Below are positions 42,086 to 53,492 of a stretch of DNA of 64,000 nucleotides, in pieces. The notes under the pieces were generated by a model that was not told the origin of the DNA, did no database searches, and saw nothing but the letters and a program-made list of their open reading frames with translations. The position numbers and the translations under genes were made by a program. Each line of letters starts with the position of its first letter. Within the stretch, counting starts at the first letter, position 1. Origin of the DNA: Dermacentor variabilis (lineage: Eukaryota > Arthropoda > Arachnida > Ixodida > Ixodidae); NCBI RefSeq assembly GCF_050947875.1, contig NC_134571.1, positions 226,930,024 through 226,994,023 of the forward strand, written 5' to 3'.

Positions 42086-43830
42086 CTACTCGTGCAGAAG
42101 ATTGAAACATGGCAAACACATAAATGGCCTTCCCGTGCAATTTGCGCAAAATGTAACAACTTTCTTCGCCATTACTCTTGCCTGCTCTGGATTTCTGCGA
42201 GCTCTCACCGATGCATAGCATCCAGTACATCTCCTTCGGACAGACCGTGCAGGTCCATCGGCCTTTTCCAGCATATGGACGCGCTTTGTTCCACGTGTCC
42301 TTTCGGTCTCAATCTGAGCTGTGGCGAAGAGTGTGCGTTGCCAACTCCTCGCAGAATTCGATAATTGGCGACGTTTTATCGTCCACTATTGAACGGACAA
42401 CCCATGCGTTCACAACTGTAGTTCCAGCGATGAGCTCCACCACAGCTTTCCTATACCACTTGAGCCCTTTCCGTAAGCAGGAGTAGTAGGACGTCATTTG
42501 GTCACTGGTGTATGCCTTTTTTCGCCACATTGTAGTCGAGGACTGTGCACGGTTTCATGATCGGCTCACCCTTTCTCGTCTTTTTTCCGGTATCAACAAG
42601 GCTGGCGCCATGCTCAGCAACCGTTGTCATCACGAGAACAGGCCGTTTATCCAACCACTTCAGCACCTTTACGCCGTTGTGGGATTCAAGATCGACAACT
42701 TCCCCTGTTTTTACTGTAGCTCGTGTAACTTCTTTCGGAAGCCCCTTTCGGTTCGATCGGAGAGTGCCACATAAAAATGTATCATCTTTCAACAGGCGTG
42801 ACGCAAGCGGCATGCTCGCGTAGAAGTTGTCGACGAAAAGTGTGCGACCACAGCCGATGAAGCCAGCCATCAAATTTACTACTACTTCTTCGGCATGCCC
42901 CTTGCCTGCTATGACGCCAGATTTTCCGGCATATATTTGCACTTTCAATGTATAGCCCTCCTTCGTGCAGGCCTTGTATAGCTTGACTCCATACTTGTGG
43001 GCTTTACCAGGGATGTATTGCCTAAAGGCGAGGCGCCCACGCCAAGGAATCATCGTTTCGTCAATGACAATCTCTTTGCCTGGCTCCAACAGTGAGCAGA
43101 AATTGCGATTCATTTTTTCCATCAAGGGTCGAATACGATAGAGACGATCCTGCTGTGCGCTGGGTTCCTCGTTAGCTGCGAAATGCCAGAACCTTAGTAG
43201 CAGCAGAAACCAGTCGCGGGCCATGTTCTGGCGAATGCAGTTTATGCCATACAGATTGCTTCTTGCCCAGTAGTGCTGCAGATTAGGAAGCCTTACTAGA
43301 CCCATGCAGATCAGTACACCAACGAACACTTTCATTTCTTGCATGTTTGTCTCAGTCCATTTCTTCACGCGCAATTTCTCTTGTAGGATGTTCGAGTCTA
43401 TGTACTGCTTCCCATACCTGGTTGTCTCATGAACCATCATGTCTCAAATGTCATCAGTCAAAAAAGAGAAAACAAGCTGAGTGTATCGTGGCTAGTCGGG
43501 AGGCTGATTAGCACAGGAGGGCTCGAATACGACATCGCTCTAGCTCTAGTCGGTATCGCATTCCAGCTTTTGGCAGGTAATGCAGCCTGAACATACCATT
43601 TTCCGAATCCTCAGATACCGCAAACACTTGACTCACCAAGAACTTTCCAATAACTCTTCGAGGCTGTCATTATCGCTGCTTGAACACTCAATGTTTGCTG
43701 AAGCAGAAGTTGTGCTGCACGAAGAGGATGGCAACGTATTTGGGCTGCCGTGTGTCCCGGCAGATCCGCTTCCACCGCAGGGTCTTTTCTTCTGGTGTTC
43801 TGTACCTCCAGCGTATTTTTGACAGTCCAT
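42086..43830 (-). pseudogene. piggyBac transposase, inactivated
   Basis: N-terminus (from about 43,830, MDCQKYAGG) is Ser/Glu-rich, as usual. After frame breaks and a TGA at about 43,446 a 312-codon frame (42,502-43,440) carries the DDE core: EMKVFVGVLICMGLVRLPNL, VIDETMIPWRGRLAFRQYIP (first Asp, residue 127 of this frame) and LFVDNFYASMPLASRLL (second Asp, residue 204). At about 42,515 a frameshift falls in the KKGI(D)xSDQM block, where the third catalytic Asp belongs. The sequence then continues in another frame as TSDQMTSYYSCLRKGLKWYR, KAVVELIAGTTVVNAWVV. A third frame ends with the cysteine-rich domain (RRRCTGC, TFCANC, FMCLPCFNLLHE). All family domains are present in order, but it cannot make an active enzyme. 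Confidence 0.88.
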
Positions 43831-44279
43831 CACGATTTTTGAATGCTCGTAAAAAATGGGAAGCACAAGGATGAGGACCACGAGGCTTGGCACTGAGAGT
43901 GAGCCAAGTTATTGTGAATAGGACAGACTAACTCTTCAGTTGAGCTCTTGCACACATTGTGCGCACTTTTCAAAAGTATGTTGCGCGTCTAGAAAGCGCC
44001 CGAAGAAAAGGCTGGAGCGGGTAGCTGGAACATTTTCCGCGCCCTTTCCTGATAGCCGTCAGCTTTATCATCAGACGCATTGCAAGGGGCAATGTCAATA
44101 AATACAGGCGTGCTTTATGTCCCTACCGCCATCTGCGATATGATAGTGGAAACCCATTTTCATGCATTTGTGGAAGCACGTCGTCGCCGCACTGCAAGAA
44201 ACGCCTCGTTGCTTGCGCCACCACGGCTGGACTGCGTTGCGTGACCCACCGGTGGGCCACCACGCAGTGAACGTGTTAA

Positions 44280-45289
44280 TATGCCTCAACGCATTACATT
44301 GCATAAGATTCCCTGCTTAACTCAACTGTAATGCGGCAGAGGTGACTTTAGGAACACTTTCCAGACATGACAAACAATAGGCACATTCTGGTCGGAACTA
44401 CACCTAACTTAACATTCCAACACGCCGACATATGGCTGGCCCTTGTGCAGTTTAAGAGCACGAATAAGCGTGCTGATTGTGGCTTCAGGAAATGTGATTT
44501 CTTAAACAAGTTTCAATGCCAATGCCCTAGACTGAGCTTCACCGCAATGCAGTTGTGTTATGCACTGGAGCTTCCGTAATGTATTGCGGTCCATCACTGC
44601 AGCAGCAACGCCAGAACCAGCTTTGAATGGGTGCCAGATGAGTTATTACATGTCTCGGTGCTCATACTGTGACACATGATGGCACGTGTGCGCATGTACA
44701 GTCGGGAACATGTGCAAGGCTGCCTTGCAGTCTCGTATACGGAGCTTGCAAGATGGGCGAAGCAAGAGCCCAAATCACCACAACCCTGCCGGAAATAGCT
44801 CTAAATCCCTGCCTGTACACTTCTTAGGGGTCTCGGTGCTTTTACTGGGACCGGAGATTGCCCATATAATAGTATATTTTCAAAAATGAGCTCACTGGAA
44901 CATCTTCCTGTTCATGCTACGCACACAAAAATGAGAAATAAGAGAAAAATTATGCAGATCTCACACACTGTGGGAATCAATGTAAGTGAAGCTTTCCATG
45001 CTGGATGCTCTGACTGACGATAATTAGCAGTGTTGATGGCTAAAGCTTAATTTCTTCAACGTTTAGGCTAACACGAGATTGGAGAATTGATGTTAAATGT
45101 TACCTTCCGTGGACCACTGCTGTTTGTCTGCGTAGTAAGCAGAATACACAGAACACACAGGGAGAGGTGTTTGCATGAGGTGTTGTTGTGCGCCATATCT
45201 TATAACCCCTGAGAGGGTTGAGCGTTGTCATTTCCTCATATGGCACATCGCGTTATGGCAGAAGTATTAAACTTGAATTGGATTATGGG
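44280..45289. other. Unassigned DNA
   Basis: No conserved frame or structured repeat recognised between the piggyBac element and the SINE. Confidence 0.4.
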
Positions 45290-45501
45290 ACTGTATGTGC
45301 CAAAACGACACTCAGATTATGAAGCACGACATAGTGGCAGACTCTAGATTAATTTTGACACCGTGATGTTCTTTAATGTGTCCCAAAATCTAAGTGCACA
45401 TGGGTTTTCTATTTCGCCCCCACCGAAATGTGGCTCCCACGATTGGGATCAAATGCATGACCTCTAGCAATGCCATAGCTGCAGAGCTAATGTGGCGGGC
45501 A
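45290..45501 (-). repeat. tRNA-derived SINE, diverged copy
   Basis: Same layout as at 16,695: GTGCCAAAACGACACTCAGATTATGA-type tail on the plus strand and a degraded B box (ATTGGGATCAAATGCATGACC) near 45,450, ending TGTGGCGGGCA. More diverged than the other copies. Confidence 0.65.
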
Positions 45502-45770
45502 CAGAAGTGTTGATTTGACGGTCAACCACTTCTGTAGTGTTTCCTGGACGCTGCGGTGCACTTCAATTAATGCGGCTCTACTTCTGCACGCCCTGTGTGA
45601 GTTGCCAGCTTGACATATTTGCATGGCGTTTATTTTTCAGAAATAGCAGCAATGTATTGTATCGTGCCTTGAACTTAAGCGCCCCGCAACCGCTGTTGTA
45701 TAGTAGTGGAGTTTCCTTGCCTTCTCAAGTCACTTCCCCCGTTTTATATGGGAACTGCCTCTTCTTCTCC

Positions 45771-45810
45771 TCTCTACAGTTCTATCTGCGTCTCTACAGT
45801 TCTATCTGCG
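45771..45810 (+). repeat. 20-bp tandem duplication
   Basis: TCTCTACAGTTCTATCTGCG occurs twice in direct succession (45,771-45,790 and 45,791-45,810), identical. Confidence 0.95.
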
Positions 45811-46445
45811 TCCCCTCTTGCCTCGCACGTAAGCGCTGCAGTTTCTGCAGTGCTTCTGAGGGGAGTCTCGGATAATTGCAGCTGTCAGGTGGCTAATGTG
45901 ACAACGGCAGGGAGCTCCAGAGGGCATTGTGCACATTCGATGCGGTGGGGTGAAAACAAGTTTCTCCCGTCTCTTTTCGTCTCTTACTTATGCCTGCCAT
46001 GTATGTACACACTCTGAACACCCTCCTCCCCCCCCTCCCCCCCCGCCCATGTGGTGTGTGTGACATCAGCAGCAGCCCACAGCAGCAGCTGAAGTGGGAA
46101 AGTCAAAGGAAGAGACAAAGGAAGCTTCAGTTTAAAACAAAATGGGTAAAGGTTTCTATGCTTACCCAATGAGGAAACCCGTCCATCACGTAAGATTATT
46201 GCTTTCAAGATAAGGCCCGCATGAGCGAGTGAATTGTAAGATTGGGCCTGCTCAGCTGCACCATACGCAGCGGCCGCTGGTGTACAGTTGATAATGGTTT
46301 GCATCGAGAGGAGGCAGCATCATTGACCAAATCTACTTATGACGTCTACCTAACGTGACACTGTTCAATTACATCACGTAGAACAGCACGCATTGGCCAA
46401 AGCTCATCTTCCACGAAGCAGCAACATCATCCAAACGCACCATGA

Positions 46446-46453
46446 TATAAAAG
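46446..46453 (+). promoter_or_regulatory. TATA box-like motif
   Basis: TATAAAAG within CATGATATAAAAGGAGTGAA. A perfect metazoan TATA box, but no downstream ORF is recognisable; it may be the promoter of an LTR or repeat (a CTCAGTTT initiator-like motif is 50 bp on, rather far). Confidence 0.3.
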
Positions 46454-46854
46454 GAGTGAACAGTGCTGCTACTGGCCTCTGCTTCATACTCATGCTGGTC
46501 TCAGTTTAACATTTTGGTGTTGCAACTGCACTTCTCCGTTTCATGATTTTTTTCGTGGCCTTTCTCGCAATTATATGAAACACAGCAGCATATGACGACA
46601 AAACAGTAGGTGATCAGTAGCAAATGCTTATGCATCATTTAGATAACTCCCACAGGATATTCTGCATGTAATTTTATCTTTTTCCACTTTCAGTATGCTT
46701 CAGCGCTATGGTATGCTTGACCGCGTAACATTGCTATGATGTCCAGTGTCTGTGACCCTTTCCCACTGTTGGCATACTTCATCACAATGCTAAGTGCATG
46801 GTTGAATGCGTAACACCACTGTATTGGGATGAAGCTAACTTATGGGTCTGACAT

Positions 46855-47374
46855 TAGACAGTTTTAATTTAGCGTATGCTATACGCTATAGTATAGCGTA
46901 TGCTAAGCAGCGCACATTTTTAAAGTTTTAGTTGGCCTGTGATATGTTCAGATCTCAGAGGCCATGTGTCATCATTGCAGCTATCTCCAGACTGTAGCTA
47001 TAGGTGGCGCCAACATATCGAATGTTTCTTTCGTTAGGCTTCGACTCGTTCGAAACAAGAAGCGGTCTCAAAAACACGATAAGGTTATCCATAATACTCT
47101 ATCGTCGAAGCAGCCTGAGACTAAGCGAAAGCCATTTACACAGTCATTTGCTAAGAACGAAGTGCATTTTACAAAAGCAGCGCCAAATTCAATTCGAAGC
47201 AGGCAGCCGGGACCGCCGCCATGTTTTATGCAAACTCCGCAAACCACGCAAAGAGGCTAATGCTAAATCTGAGAAATAGCGTGCGTATGCTATACGTTAT
47301 GGGTCGTTTAGCGTTCTGCGCATGCGCAGTGATGACCCGCTATTTTATAGCGTACGCTAAACTAAAACTGTCTA
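46855..47374. mobile_element. TIR element, 0.52 kb (GCGTATGCTATA family)
   Basis: The left end reads TAGACAGTTTTAATTTAGCG and the right end, reverse-complemented, reads TAGACAGTTTTAGTTTAGCG; both run on into (T/C)A(T/C)GCTATA. A TA borders each GACAG. The left subterminal region forms a further hairpin (GCGTATGCTATACGC...). A TGCGCATGCGCA palindrome is at 47,316-47,327. The 98-codon ORF inside has no domain. Non-autonomous; related to 5,671-6,978 by the TTTTAGTTTAGCGT motif. Confidence 0.75.
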
Positions 47375-50300
47375 TTATGCAGAACTTTTTAGATGCTTGC
47401 TGGTTTTAAAGTCCAAAAGCTGAGATACAACAGCGTCACACACTATCACGTGACGAAAATGAACTGCTGCATGCAGCAAGTAGCGTCAGCATAAGCACTA
47501 GATTACAGTCGAACAGCTCTACAATGAAGACCACAATGAACTTGCCTGTACAACAAAGAAACTTATGCGTCCCTGGCGGCTGATTTATGTTTATAAAACG
47601 AATGCCACACCAGTGCCGCCACTGCCCCACGAAGATGTCACCAGGGTAAGCTGTGCGCTAGCGCTAACAGCAGCATATTTGAAGAGCGTGCTGATATTAC
47701 TAGTCCTGTTGCCCTGCTCCAGGATTGACTCAACTTGTATGCTACTTGTTGTAACGCATCAACGGCTGGCGAATGCATGGAAAGGCCGCGAATGTCAATG
47801 AAGGCGACCAAAAATTTTGACAGCAAGGGAGGCTTAGTGGCACTAGACAATCGGGGGCTTTGCTTAGCATGGCTCCTGCATTTGGCTGGAGAGCAAGCTG
47901 GGAACCTCAATGGAGCATAGGGCGGCTACAGTAAAACATGCTGTCAGGGATATTGTGCAGAGAAAAATTAGCGGTCTATTTCATTAAGTCTCTCTTGAAT
48001 TCTTGTTAAAGATTTTCTTTTGTTGAAAGTGCTTAGCTATTGTGAGCTGCGCAACCTTTAGAACAAAGTGACCTGCATAACGAAGGATTTTGAAGCTATG
48101 AGCACTATGTTAAAAAGGCGTTTTACTACATAGATACATTCAGAGCAGCGCTTTCTACCCTTTAGCCCATGCAGAATTTGTAGGTCCTATTTGCGCCACC
48201 AGAATCTGCCGATGTACTGCAGTGAAGCCTTTAGTATGTGTCCCAATGTCCGATGCTGCGGAGTTTAATATATCCATTTCATGTCTGAGCAAGTTTGATG
48301 TATGAAGTTTCATATACATGTAATTCTCTTGGTGATTCACCACCTGTTATTTAAGCAATAATTCCATTTATCATTGTTTCATATAACAAGGTTCAATTGT
48401 AATTAATTATTGCTATATGACATTCTTTCAATTATTATAACTAATACTCTCAAGCTTGGAACCTCCCAGCTTCCTCATACAGTTGGCCAATGTGACAGTA
48501 CATCTGACGCAACAAGCCATGTCGTACACTTACTCTGCGCATATTCACAGCCCATGCAAGCTTGTGCTGAAAGCTTGTTTCTGCTTGCAGAGGTAAACAT
48601 TTCACTTGACTGTTGTAATGACCTTGCTGACTATGTGATGGAATAAACAGTTACTCCACAATAAAACATAGTATCAGGCCATTTCGTAGACATGAGTTTG
48701 AAGTAAAACTGTGCCATGCATCGTCGAAAAAGAAAAACAACATTACGGGGATGAGCATAGTTATCGTGGGCTTGTCTCTATAGCTTTTATGTCTTGCTTT
48801 GTCCACATTATGCTACACAGCTTTACTTGAAGTGGTTATTGGTTGGCAGACGTCTTCCCATCATGTTACTACAAGTTTTGATGAAAGCAGTCTTGGCCAG
48901 CCTCTCTGGTGCTGGTGCCTCCAGTAGTTCACATTTGAATGGGTGCAAATTCATTTTCCCTCTCAGTGAACTCATACCAACTTTCCCAGGTTACTGGGCT
49001 TCTTCAATTCCTCCTAAGTTGCATTTTTTTAACAGCTTTACCGAGTACTTTAAATAGGCAGTGTATACTATGTCGTAGGGCAAACAGAAAATTAGGATAA
49101 GCACTCTTGCTTTCAGGCTGCCATAGACTTCGAGTTGAAAGTGCAGTCCAGATCAACATGTCCAACCTTGATCCCTCCAGCCTATGTGCCAGCCTTCCCT
49201 ATGAGCCACTACTTGTGCAGGTGAACATACCTTCTTTGTTCCATGCAAAACATTTTGTTACCTGTTTTCAGGAAAAAGTAGTTCAAGCATAAATGGCTAA
49301 CACATGCTCTTCATACCAGGGTGCCATGTATAATGGAGAAGATAGGAAAGTACAGGCCAGCGTCGCTGTCCCAGATCCGTCCAGCAGCTTCTCTGTCACA
49401 GGACCATGTGTCCCAACTGCTGGTCTTCAATGGGAGTTGACAATAGGAGGTAAATGCACCTCGTCTGTAAAAGAAGACTGCGCAAACATACCCAGGACCT
49501 ATTTATGTCTGTGGTTTCAATGTTGTGATCAGAAGTTATGTATGAAGCAAACCAAGCTTACAATACTCTAGCCAGAATACAATGGTTTAGTAACATTGAA
49601 GTTGTCATTTTTTCAGCTTGGTCAGAATCACAACAGAACTGAAGGCAGCAGAATTGTGCACCAAAGGCTCACGTAATTTTTGATAAATCCAATGCTTAAG
49701 GTGACCATGAGCTTCTTCATCCTAAGTTCCTAACGTCAACTTAACATGTCTCAAGGTGTTAGTGGAAATGAAAAGACCGCCATTTATAGTGATAGAACCA
49801 AGCATGCTGTTTGTAGTTCAAGTAGGAATGATAGTTTTGAATTGGCACAGAAAGTTACAAAAAATGATAAGTGGCACAAACTGGCCATGACACCTTTTTA
49901 CTTGATATTTAGTCCATGAGGTCACTGCGTAAGTCACCTGTTATAAAGATCAGCATGCTTATTGCTTAACATTGCAGCCTTTATATTACATATATGCTCC
50001 TGCTTTATTGTATGCATATTAGGAAGTAAATAAAAAGTTCATACTAACAAGCGGCGCTGCCTTCAGGGCAACGAGTGGAAGGGCAGAGTGCTGATGTCCC
50101 TCACTGCATAGTGGCGAACCCGAGTGCTTTTGTACGAGCAGGAGTTTGCAGCTGAATACCCCGAGTACTGTGCCATAGATGGCTGGCAGCACTGCTGGCG
50201 TACTACTCAGGTTAGCTTGATTAAATAAAAAAAAAAAGCTTATAGTTGTACATGATGAAAGCAGTTGGATGGGAAATCACAAAAGGATATACCTATTATT

Positions 50301-51317
50301 GTAGAAATACTTAAACACTTCTGAAAACATGAACAGCAAGAACATCGGCTCTACACAAAGATTACTTTCTTACAGCTATAAACACTATAAATTGGGAAGG
50401 GCCCATTTCCTCCCAGCACAATCGGCAGACCTACACCATATGGTTTAGGCTTATACTCAGATGCCCACGCAGAATGAAATGCACAAGACCAGAGAGCAGT
50501 GGGAGACTGCGTAGCTCAGTTGTGCACCGGAAGACCAACTTAAGCCAATCCAGCAGGCCGAAGATGCCACCATGGCAAAGGGGCTCGAGGCCATCATCTA
50601 GGTAAAAAGGCCTAGGTCTGAAATATGCTGTCCTAAAATAGTTTATTCCTCCTCCTCCTTAGATCTAGGGCTGCACTTGTCTGCTTTCCCCCAATGCCAG
50701 CGTATAAGTTCTATTATGCCCATCTATCACTGTTTCTGGCAGGTTTCCGGATAAAAAAAATTTATATAAAGAATTTTCCATAGGATTTTCCACGTTACCT
50801 CTGTATGGTTGGATACACTGACCGGTAAGCTTTCCATTGCAATAAAAAAAAATGAGTTCCACAAAAACTGGTTTTCAGTTCGTTTTACTAAATCTATAGG
50901 TCGCTGTTACCAATTATAGTTAGCAGGCATGAGGAATTGTGGTTGGTATTCTGGCAACGTCATATAAACAAGCTTACAGAATACACGACTGCTTTCTGAT
51001 GTTTTACTGGCATTTCAATTTTCCTTGTTTTCTTTTTCAAGAACTAAACTTAGGGTGAAGTTTTCATAGTACCATCATGCTTTTGGAGATTAATAATAGG
51101 TAAAATACTGTAAAGTACTGGTTTTTCCAGCAAACTTCCTCATTTTCAGCCACGGTGCTACCTTGAGGTGTGTGGCCCACATGATGACTAGTGTAGTGCA
51201 TTTATTGTGTTAGTGCGAGTAGTGTAACCTGTTATGATATGTCATGCTAGTATTGAGTATTTTCTTACAATGTGCCAGCACGCAACATGGGAATATTTAC
51301 TGTGAGGCAATTCGCTA
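47375..51317. other. Unassigned DNA with weak plus-strand exon candidates
   Basis: No recognised domain. Three stretches have splice-like borders: 49,116-49,218 (TTTCAG before, GTGAAC after), 49,319-49,451 (CCAG before, GTAAAT after) and 50,067-50,209 (CTTCAG before, GTTAGC after; encodes GNEWKGRVLMSLTA, a stop, then LYEQEFAAEYPEYCAIDGWQ). Each is short, none has a known family, and the third has an in-frame stop, so they are not called as CDS. Confidence 0.3.
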
Positions 51318-51566
51318 CAAAGCTCGTCCTGGTTCAGGACTCGAACCCGGGACCACCGCCTTTCCAGGGCAGCCACTCTAACATCTGAGCTAACCAGGCA
51401 GCTAGCAGATGGCAGGGCACAGTCAAATTGCCTTTGCATCGAGTTGTCGACAAATTAAACTTCGCCCTGCCATCTGCTAGCTGCCTGGTTAGCTCAGATG
51501 GTTGAGCGGCTGCTCCGGAAAGACGGTGGTCCCGGGTCCGAGTCACGGACCAGGACGAATTTTCTT
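51318..51566. repeat. Foldback of two tRNA-like (tRNA-derived) sequences
   Basis: A minus-strand copy (51,323-51,399) and a plus-strand copy (51,483-51,556) of a tRNA-like unit face each other. The plus copy has the A box TTAGCTCAGATGGTTGAG, an anticodon-loop-like CTGCTCCGGAAAGACGG, the B box GGTCCCGGGTCCGAGTC and CCTGGT/ACCAGG acceptor pairing. Flanks AGCTAGCAGATGGCAGGG and CCCTGCCATCTGCTAGCT extend the inverted repeat inwards. Not a functional tRNA gene (U33 is replaced by C). Best seen as inverted tRNA-derived SINE heads or a TIR element with tRNA-like ends. Confidence 0.7.
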
Positions 51567-52554
51567 CAACTATGAGGCTTTTCTTTCGAGGAACCCGTAT
51601 GGGTTTCCTTTGTAGTAATTGCTATGATTGGGTGGATGTGTCATTTTTCCCTTAATGAATTACTTCTCTCCACCTTGGGGGTTTTTGCAGAACTATTACG
51701 TTAGTTCAGTATAGTACACGAACAGAAGGCAGTGATGTGTATGAAAAAGAATAGTTTTATTTCAAATAATGCATACTAACTAGACGTGGTGTATTTATCC
51801 GCATGAACATGAAATATTAAAAGCTTAAACGGGCTATGCTTTGATGTGGATAAAGTGGTAACTGTGATAGTATGGTGTTCTTTTAAGCAGGATTATGATA
51901 TAATTGTAGCAAATTGTCATAGGTGGAAAAGTGTGAAGTACCAATTAACATCATACCTGCCAACTCTCCCAATGTGCCTGGGGGACACCTGAATTCCAAC
52001 CAATTCTCCAGTTGTAAACACGGCCATAATTTTCCCAAAAATCTGCCCCGACCCCAATGCGAAAAGGCGTATCATGCAGCACAGCCGTGTCATAATTGCC
52101 ATTGTGCACTAGAAAGCTAGCTAGCTGAAGTGCCATTTGTGTGTAGGCCTAAGTAGCCAAATTCGTTTCAGATGGAGACATTCATTGAAGAGCATGTGTG
52201 TGAGACAAAGGTGTAATAGGTGTTGCATAACAGCCGGGTCTCTTAGGTCAGCTTTGCAGCACTTGATAGAATACACAAATGATGGTTAAGCATATCAAGA
52301 GTCGAAAGGGGTCACTGCAACGGGACCTAGCATGCGGTCGTTAAATATAGACGTGCGCAGGCGGAGTCTCCGGTCACAGTACAAGCATTGAGACGGCTAA
52401 TATCTGTAATGGCAGCCATTCAGTCTCACATTGCTGTGAGACCCCCCCCCCCCAAAAAAAAAAAATTAGATTTCATCATTTTATTGTCGTTGGCCCCCCT
52501 CCTCACCTTTGGTTGGCGAATCTCCTTTCGAGGTCCCAAAGTTGGGAGGTTTGA
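51567..52554. other. Unassigned DNA
   Basis: Contains a stretch at 51,950-52,010 (CATACCTGCCAACTCTCCCA) that looks like a widespread interspersed repeat, and a C run followed by an A run (52,442-52,465). No gene. Confidence 0.4.
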
Positions 52555-52795
52555 TTAACCCTTGGAAGGTTTTTGCCATATATGCACGGCGGCGGTTTTC
52601 CGTCCCGCAAGGTCTTTGCCGTACGGGTACGGTTTCGACCCTCCATTTGAAATTTTGCGCCGTAATGACGATGCGTGCTCACTGGGACGTCCTCACTGGA
52701 AGGAGCGTTTGAAATTTGTGCTACCTTTTTGCAGAGATAAACAGAACTGATTTCTAGCTTCAGCGCGTCACGCAGACTGCGGCAACACCCCTTTT

Positions 52796-53150
52796 GCGGT
52801 TTCTGTTTCACCGCGTGATCGCAACGGCGGCGCACGAAATTTATCTTCCTCTTTGTCGGCACTGTCTTGCAGGGGTTGCGGAAGTTCATTTCTACCTTGA
52901 TTGGCACTGCTCTTCGCTTATTTATCACCGCCGCTCGCGAGGTATTCTTGCTCTCAGCGGCAACGCGCTTTCGCGGTTTCGGTTCCGCCGCGTGATCGCA
53001 ACAAAGGCGCGTGAAACGTGATTTTTCTCTTTGTCGGCACTCTCTTGCTGGGGCGGCAGAAGTTGATTTCTATCTTGATTGGTGCTGCTCTTAGCTTGTT
53101 TATCACCGTCGCTCACGAGGTATTCTTGCTCTCTGCGGCAACGCGCTTAT
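52796..53150 (+). repeat. 178-bp tandem duplication in piggyBac relic
   Basis: Both units run from GCGGTTTC(T/G)GTT through TTTGTCGGCACT(G/C)TCTTGC to GCGGCAACGCGCTT. The same duplication is in the 23-kb copy, so it is a feature of the family rather than of this locus. Confidence 0.8.
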
Positions 53151-53329
53151 GCAAGAGGATGCCCCAGACCTCTGCCCAAGGCAGCCGCACGCAGAGATGT
53201 CATGTGTGCGCCAACACAACTCGTCGCTCCAAGAGGAGAACAGACACGCATTTTAGGTGTGCAGACAGCGATAAGGCGCTGTGCATAGACCCGTGTTTCA
53301 AGGAGTACCACACTCTGAAATACTATTGA
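53018..53329 (+). pseudogene. piggyBac transposase C-terminal cysteine-rich domain, copy 2
   Basis: Encodes QRCHVCANTTRRSKRRTDTH, then FRCADSDKALCIDPCFKEYH and TLKYY-stop. Relative to the 23-kb copy, CADC has become CADS while the Cys in ALCIDPC is retained. Each copy thus lacks a different zinc ligand. The frame from 53,018 upstream of residue 58 is not transposase-like. Confidence 0.65.
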
Positions 53330-53492
53330 ACATTTTGCAGTTCTGAGTGATGCTGACACCAAAATACTGTTCCTAATTTTTTTTACTATTTATTCCCGAC
53401 TTTGTACATTTTGTACATTCAAGATCCTCAATAAAGTAATTTGACCACCTGGGAATGTTTTTTTCAAAATAATTCGACCCTCTAAGGGTTAA

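Larger units (their letters stand above)
40958..44279 (-). mobile_element. piggyBac element, 3.3 kb, with TIRs
   Basis: The right end reads, on the minus strand, TTAA (44,276-44,279) then CACGTTCACTGCGTGG. The left end reads TCAA (40,958-40,961, one change from TTAA) then CACATTCACTGCGTAG. Both have a GGCCCACCGGTGGGTCAC palindromic block further in, displaced on the left by a 28-bp insertion. The body (40,962-44,275) encodes a degenerate transposase on the minus strand with about 1 kb of non-coding DNA at each side. Confidence 0.85.
45502..46854. other. Unassigned DNA with a TATA-type promoter motif
   Basis: Includes a 20-bp tandem doublet, a C-run near 46,029-46,045 and a TATAAAAG motif at 46,446. 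Sequence around 46,155 (TTTCTATGCTTACCCAA) resembles 3,616. No supported gene. Confidence 0.4.
52555..53492 (+). mobile_element. TTAA-flanked piggyBac relic carrying only the Cys-rich end
   Basis: TTAA at 52,555-52,558 and 53,489-53,492 bound a 930-bp element that starts CCCTTGGAAGG and ends CCTCTAAGGG (inverted ends of about 11 bp, CCCTT-x-GA-x-GG). Inside, a 178-bp unit is tandemly duplicated (52,796-52,973 and 52,974-53,150) and followed by a reading frame for the transposase's cysteine-rich end. No DDE core. Its sister copy is at 23,164-24,019. Confidence 0.8.

Noticed and set aside
46446..46453. Promoter of a nearby host gene
   Set aside because: No downstream coding sequence; kept only as a low-confidence motif.
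50067..50209. Exon of a conserved gene (GNEWKGRVLMSL reminiscent of ferlin-type sequences)
   Set aside because: The resemblance is a few residues only and the frame has an internal stop.
51478..51556. A functional tRNA gene
   Set aside because: Acceptor and boxes fit, but U33 is missing, arms contain mismatches and an inverted partner is adjacent; better as a tRNA-derived repeat.
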